Assembly: GCF_002844235.1 (NCBI RefSeq)
Contig: NZ_PGTS01000001.1
Span: 434,001 to 498,000 of the forward strand
DNA: 64,000 bases
Direction: 5' to 3'
From: Thalassospira povalilytica
Lineage (GTDB): Bacteria > Pseudomonadota > Alphaproteobacteria > Rhodospirillales > Thalassospiraceae
Positions 62,170-64,000 of this stretch are shown piece after piece. A program made the translations under genes and the position numbers. How positions within the stretch are numbered: position 1 is the stretch's first letter; the number at the start of each line of letters is the position of its first letter. The notes under the pieces are model-generated. The model worked only from the letters and a program-made list of their open reading frames with translations. It searched no databases and was not told the origin of the DNA.

Positions 62170-62676
62170 TTATGCCTGTCCGGCCGGTTCAAGCATGGCA
62201 TGGGTCAGGGCTTCGTCAGGAGACTTGCCTTGTCCAAGCACGAAGTTGAAAGCCGGGAAGAAGCGTTCGCATTCCGAAATCGCGATATCGATCAGTTCTT
62301 CGAACTGTTCGACCATCGGCGGGACATCGCCACCAAACAGCAGAGTATGACGGAACAGCGGCATGTTTTCTTCGAGCCACAATCCGAAATGCCCGATCCA
62401 GAGCTGTTCATTGCATTTGGTCACCAGTTCATACATGCGCGGACGCAGCGGTTCTGGCACAAACAGATCAAAGCAGCAGGCAATATGCAGTGCTTCGGCA
62501 TCGTCGCGCCAGGTGAAATAGACCAGATAGGTACACCAGTGGGCCGGAATTTCGACCACCACCTCGTCTGAGCTGCGTCGTTCCAGATGCCATTGGTTCG
62601 TGCGGGCGATATCTTCGACAAGAAGCAACGGATTTTCGTCGCCAAGGTCGCCAATATCCTCCATTTGGTCGTTCAT
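62170..62676 (-). CDS. YbjN-domain protein
   Basis: A 168-residue cytoplasmic protein of the YbjN / type III secretion chaperone-like fold. Features: DEVVVEIPAHWCTYLVYFTW, LHIACCFDLFVPEPLRPRMY and VTKCNEQLWIGHFGLWLEEN, which match the domain. The function is poorly known; it has been connected to stress and motility responses in enterics. The ATG at 62676 is chosen because conserved sequence starts just beyond; the upstream extension is basic and unlike the family. Confidence 0.85.
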   Translation of the reverse strand: MNDQMEDIGDLGDENPLLLVEDIARTNQWHLERRSSDEVVVEIPAHWCTYLVYFTWRDDAEALHIACCFDLFVPEPLRPRMYELVTKCNEQLWIGHFGLWLEENMPLFRHTLLFGGDVPPMVEQFEELIDIAISECERFFPAFNFVLGQGKSPDEALTHAMLEPAGQA

Positions 62677-62876
62677 ATATACCCAGCCTGTATCAGCATG
62701 TGCGAAAGGGCGCGCACTATATGCCGGTGCCCGCCGTCTTTCAACCGTCCCGCGACGCAGGACAGCAATGAATTTCGGAAATGGGGTCAACCCTGATCCG
62801 TTTTATCGGTCTGATCGACCTTTCCGCGATCCTGATAAGACGGTCTGCATCCCTTTATGTGGGGATTAAACCGCGC

Positions 62877-63203
62877 TTAGGAGTCTTTTTTTGCAGCTGA
62901 TTTTGATGCGGTGCGTTTTGCCGCGGGTTTGCTGGCCGGTGCCGCGGCGGATTCCGCAGTTTCAAGGCGCTTTTCAAGATCGGCAATGCGGGCTTCAAGC
63001 GCATCGATGCGTTCGGCGGCCTTGATGGCAACGTCGTGAACAACGTCGAATTCTTCGCGGGTGACCATATCCATGCCCATCAGGATTTTTTCGAACTGCT
63101 GACGGACAAGGGCATCAACTTCGCCTTTGACGCCGGTCATGGTGCCCAGTGCAGAATTGGTCACACGGGTAAGGTCGTCGAGAATGCGGTTGTTGATCTG
63201 CAT
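62877..63203 (-). CDS. ubiK: Ubiquinone biosynthesis accessory factor UbiK (BMFP domain)
   Basis: A 108-residue coiled-coil protein. NNRILDDLTRVTNSALGTMT and MVTREEFDVVHDVAIKAAER give the BMFP family core; residues 60-80 form a heptad coiled coil (IDALEARIADLEKRLE) and the C-terminus is an Ala/Lys-rich tail. UbiK assists ubiquinone synthesis together with UbiJ in Escherichia coli. The ATG at 63203 has GGAGACC upstream. Its position near YbjN and proC is recalled as common in alphaproteobacteria. Confidence 0.9.
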   Translation of the reverse strand: MQINNRILDDLTRVTNSALGTMTGVKGEVDALVRQQFEKILMGMDMVTREEFDVVHDVAIKAAERIDALEARIADLEKRLETAESAAAPASKPAAKRTASKSAAKKDS

Positions 63204-63417
63204 TGTTGTGGTCTCCGGCTTCTGGATCAAAGTGTTGCGCATAATATGGGTGTTTGGCCTGACAGGGCAAGCCGATCATCCGATCAGTCGCAGCAGGTTT
63301 TGTTATCAGTTTGACGATATCGTGATTTTAAGTGGCTTTTCTTGCTCCAGATCAGGGGCGGTCCTATAAAGTGACCAGAAAATTTGATTAATGGGCTGAG
63401 CCCGCCAGGAGAATGCA

Positions 63418-64000
63418 ATGCTTATCGTCACCGGTGGTGCCGGTTTTATCGGTTCCAATATTGTTGCTGCCCTTGAAGAACGCGGTGAAACCGAAATTGT
63501 TGTCGTCGATCGTCTGCGCGACGGTATCAAATGGAAAAACATCGCCAAACGCAATCTGCGCGACATTGTTCATCCCGATGATTTGCCGGCATTTCTTGAA
63601 AAGCATTCCGGGGATGTCGAGGCCATTTTCCACATGGGCGCGATTTCCGCGACCACGGAAACCGATGCCGACAAGATCCTGAACAACAACCTGAAACTGA
63701 CGACCTGGCTTTGGGAATGGTGTTCGCGTCATTCCGCGCGCCTGATCTATGCATCCTCTGCCGCGACCTATGGCGATGGCAAACAGGGGTTCGATGACAG
63801 CTTTGATGCCGAGGATCTGGCAAAGCTGGCACCGCTTAATGCCTATGGCTGGTCCAAGCATGCGACCGACCGCCGGTTCCGTCGCATTCTTGATCAGAAC
63901 GGTTTCCGCCCTAAACAGTGGGCAGGGCTTAAATTCTTTAACGTTTATGGCCCGAATGAGTACCATAAGGGCGGCATGCGGTCGGTCGTCTCGCAGATGT
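63418..64000 (+). CDS. hldD: ADP-L-glycero-D-manno-heptose-6-epimerase (partial, runs off the window)
   Basis: The first 194 codons of an extended SDR enzyme of LPS inner-core heptose synthesis. LIVTGGAGFIGSNIVAALEE, VDRLRDGIKWKNI (HldD-specific), IFHMGAISATTETDADKILN and the catalytic SSAATYGDG with AYGWSKHATDRRFR are seen. FFNVYGPNEYHKGGMRSVVS is the matching later motif. The family is about 320-330 residues, so some 130 are cut off. The ATG at 63418 follows AGGAGAATGCA. Confidence 0.95.
   Translation, partial: MLIVTGGAGFIGSNIVAALEERGETEIVVVDRLRDGIKWKNIAKRNLRDIVHPDDLPAFLEKHSGDVEAIFHMGAISATTETDADKILNNNLKLTTWLWEWCSRHSARLIYASSAATYGDGKQGFDDSFDAEDLAKLAPLNAYGWSKHATDRRFRRILDQNGFRPKQWAGLKFFNVYGPNEYHKGGMRSVVSQM

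Overview
The window reads as chromosome of a marine-type alphaproteobacterium, probably Rhodospirillales close to Thalassospira. This is an inference from gene content and protein style: a complete polyhydroxybutyrate (PHB) set, a Rhizobium-type fructose uptake operon, a petABC bc1 complex, and an ilvE/marR/OmpR-EnvZ block. No rRNA, tRNA, CRISPR array, transposase or phage gene was seen. Most of the window is GC-rich; two stretches (about 6.4-22.3 kb and 26.6-30.2 kb) are visibly AT-richer and carry polysaccharide genes, as expected of exchangeable surface-glycan loci.

Layout. 0-6.4 kb: XRE regulator, a small orphan gene, phaR, a phasin-like gene overlapping a PhaC-type synthase, a gate-domain membrane protein and an Lrp-type regulator. 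6.4-22.3 kb: surface polysaccharide cluster with four glycosyltransferases, a NodB-like deacetylase, an O-antigen ligase/polymerase, a FemAB/GNAT-like transferase, three methyltransferases, a Wzx-type flippase, WecB epimerase, a DegT aminotransferase and GalE. 22.7-26.6 kb: phaA, phaB, and a divergent isochorismatase-fold/LysR pair. 26.7-30.2 kb: manC-gmd-fcl, giving GDP-L-fucose. 30.2-35.5 kb: frcK-frcA-frcC-frcB with divergent frcR (fructose ABC uptake). 35.5-39.0 kb: gloB, a methyltransferase, a solute-binding protein and a LysE/RhtB exporter. 39.1-43.5 kb: petABC, trmL, hemF. 43.9-47.9 kb: solute-binding protein, AraC regulator, short-chain dehydrogenase, GST. 48.0-52.2 kb: ilvE, MarR regulator, response regulator and histidine kinase. 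52.3-58.7 kb: nitroreductase, GntR regulator, ferredoxin-NADP reductase, two tandem soluble PAS-PAS receptors and a CsaA-like protein. 58.9-64.0 kb: phasin, TetR regulator, proC, YbjN-domain protein, ubiK, and the start of hldD.

How it fits together. PHB genes sit at four separate places (phaR/phaC, phaA, phaB, phaP), and TGC/GCA-type sites recur in front of all of them, which suggests one PhaR regulon. The fructose operon and the GDP-mannose/fucose genes are adjacent and could share fructose-6-phosphate as an entry point to surface glycans; galE, wecB and hldD add further sugar precursors.

Most interesting points: (1) a 13-bp palindrome matching the FadR-type GntR operator consensus, present in identical form before the nitroreductase and before the GntR gene; (2) a tandem receptor pair in which the second copy keeps both PAS domains but has lost the chemoreceptor signalling tip; (3) a long out-of-frame overlap of two PHB genes; (4) an unusual density of compound simple-sequence repeats between genes; (5) strong perfect inverted repeats at the frc and isochorismatase/LysR divergent promoters.
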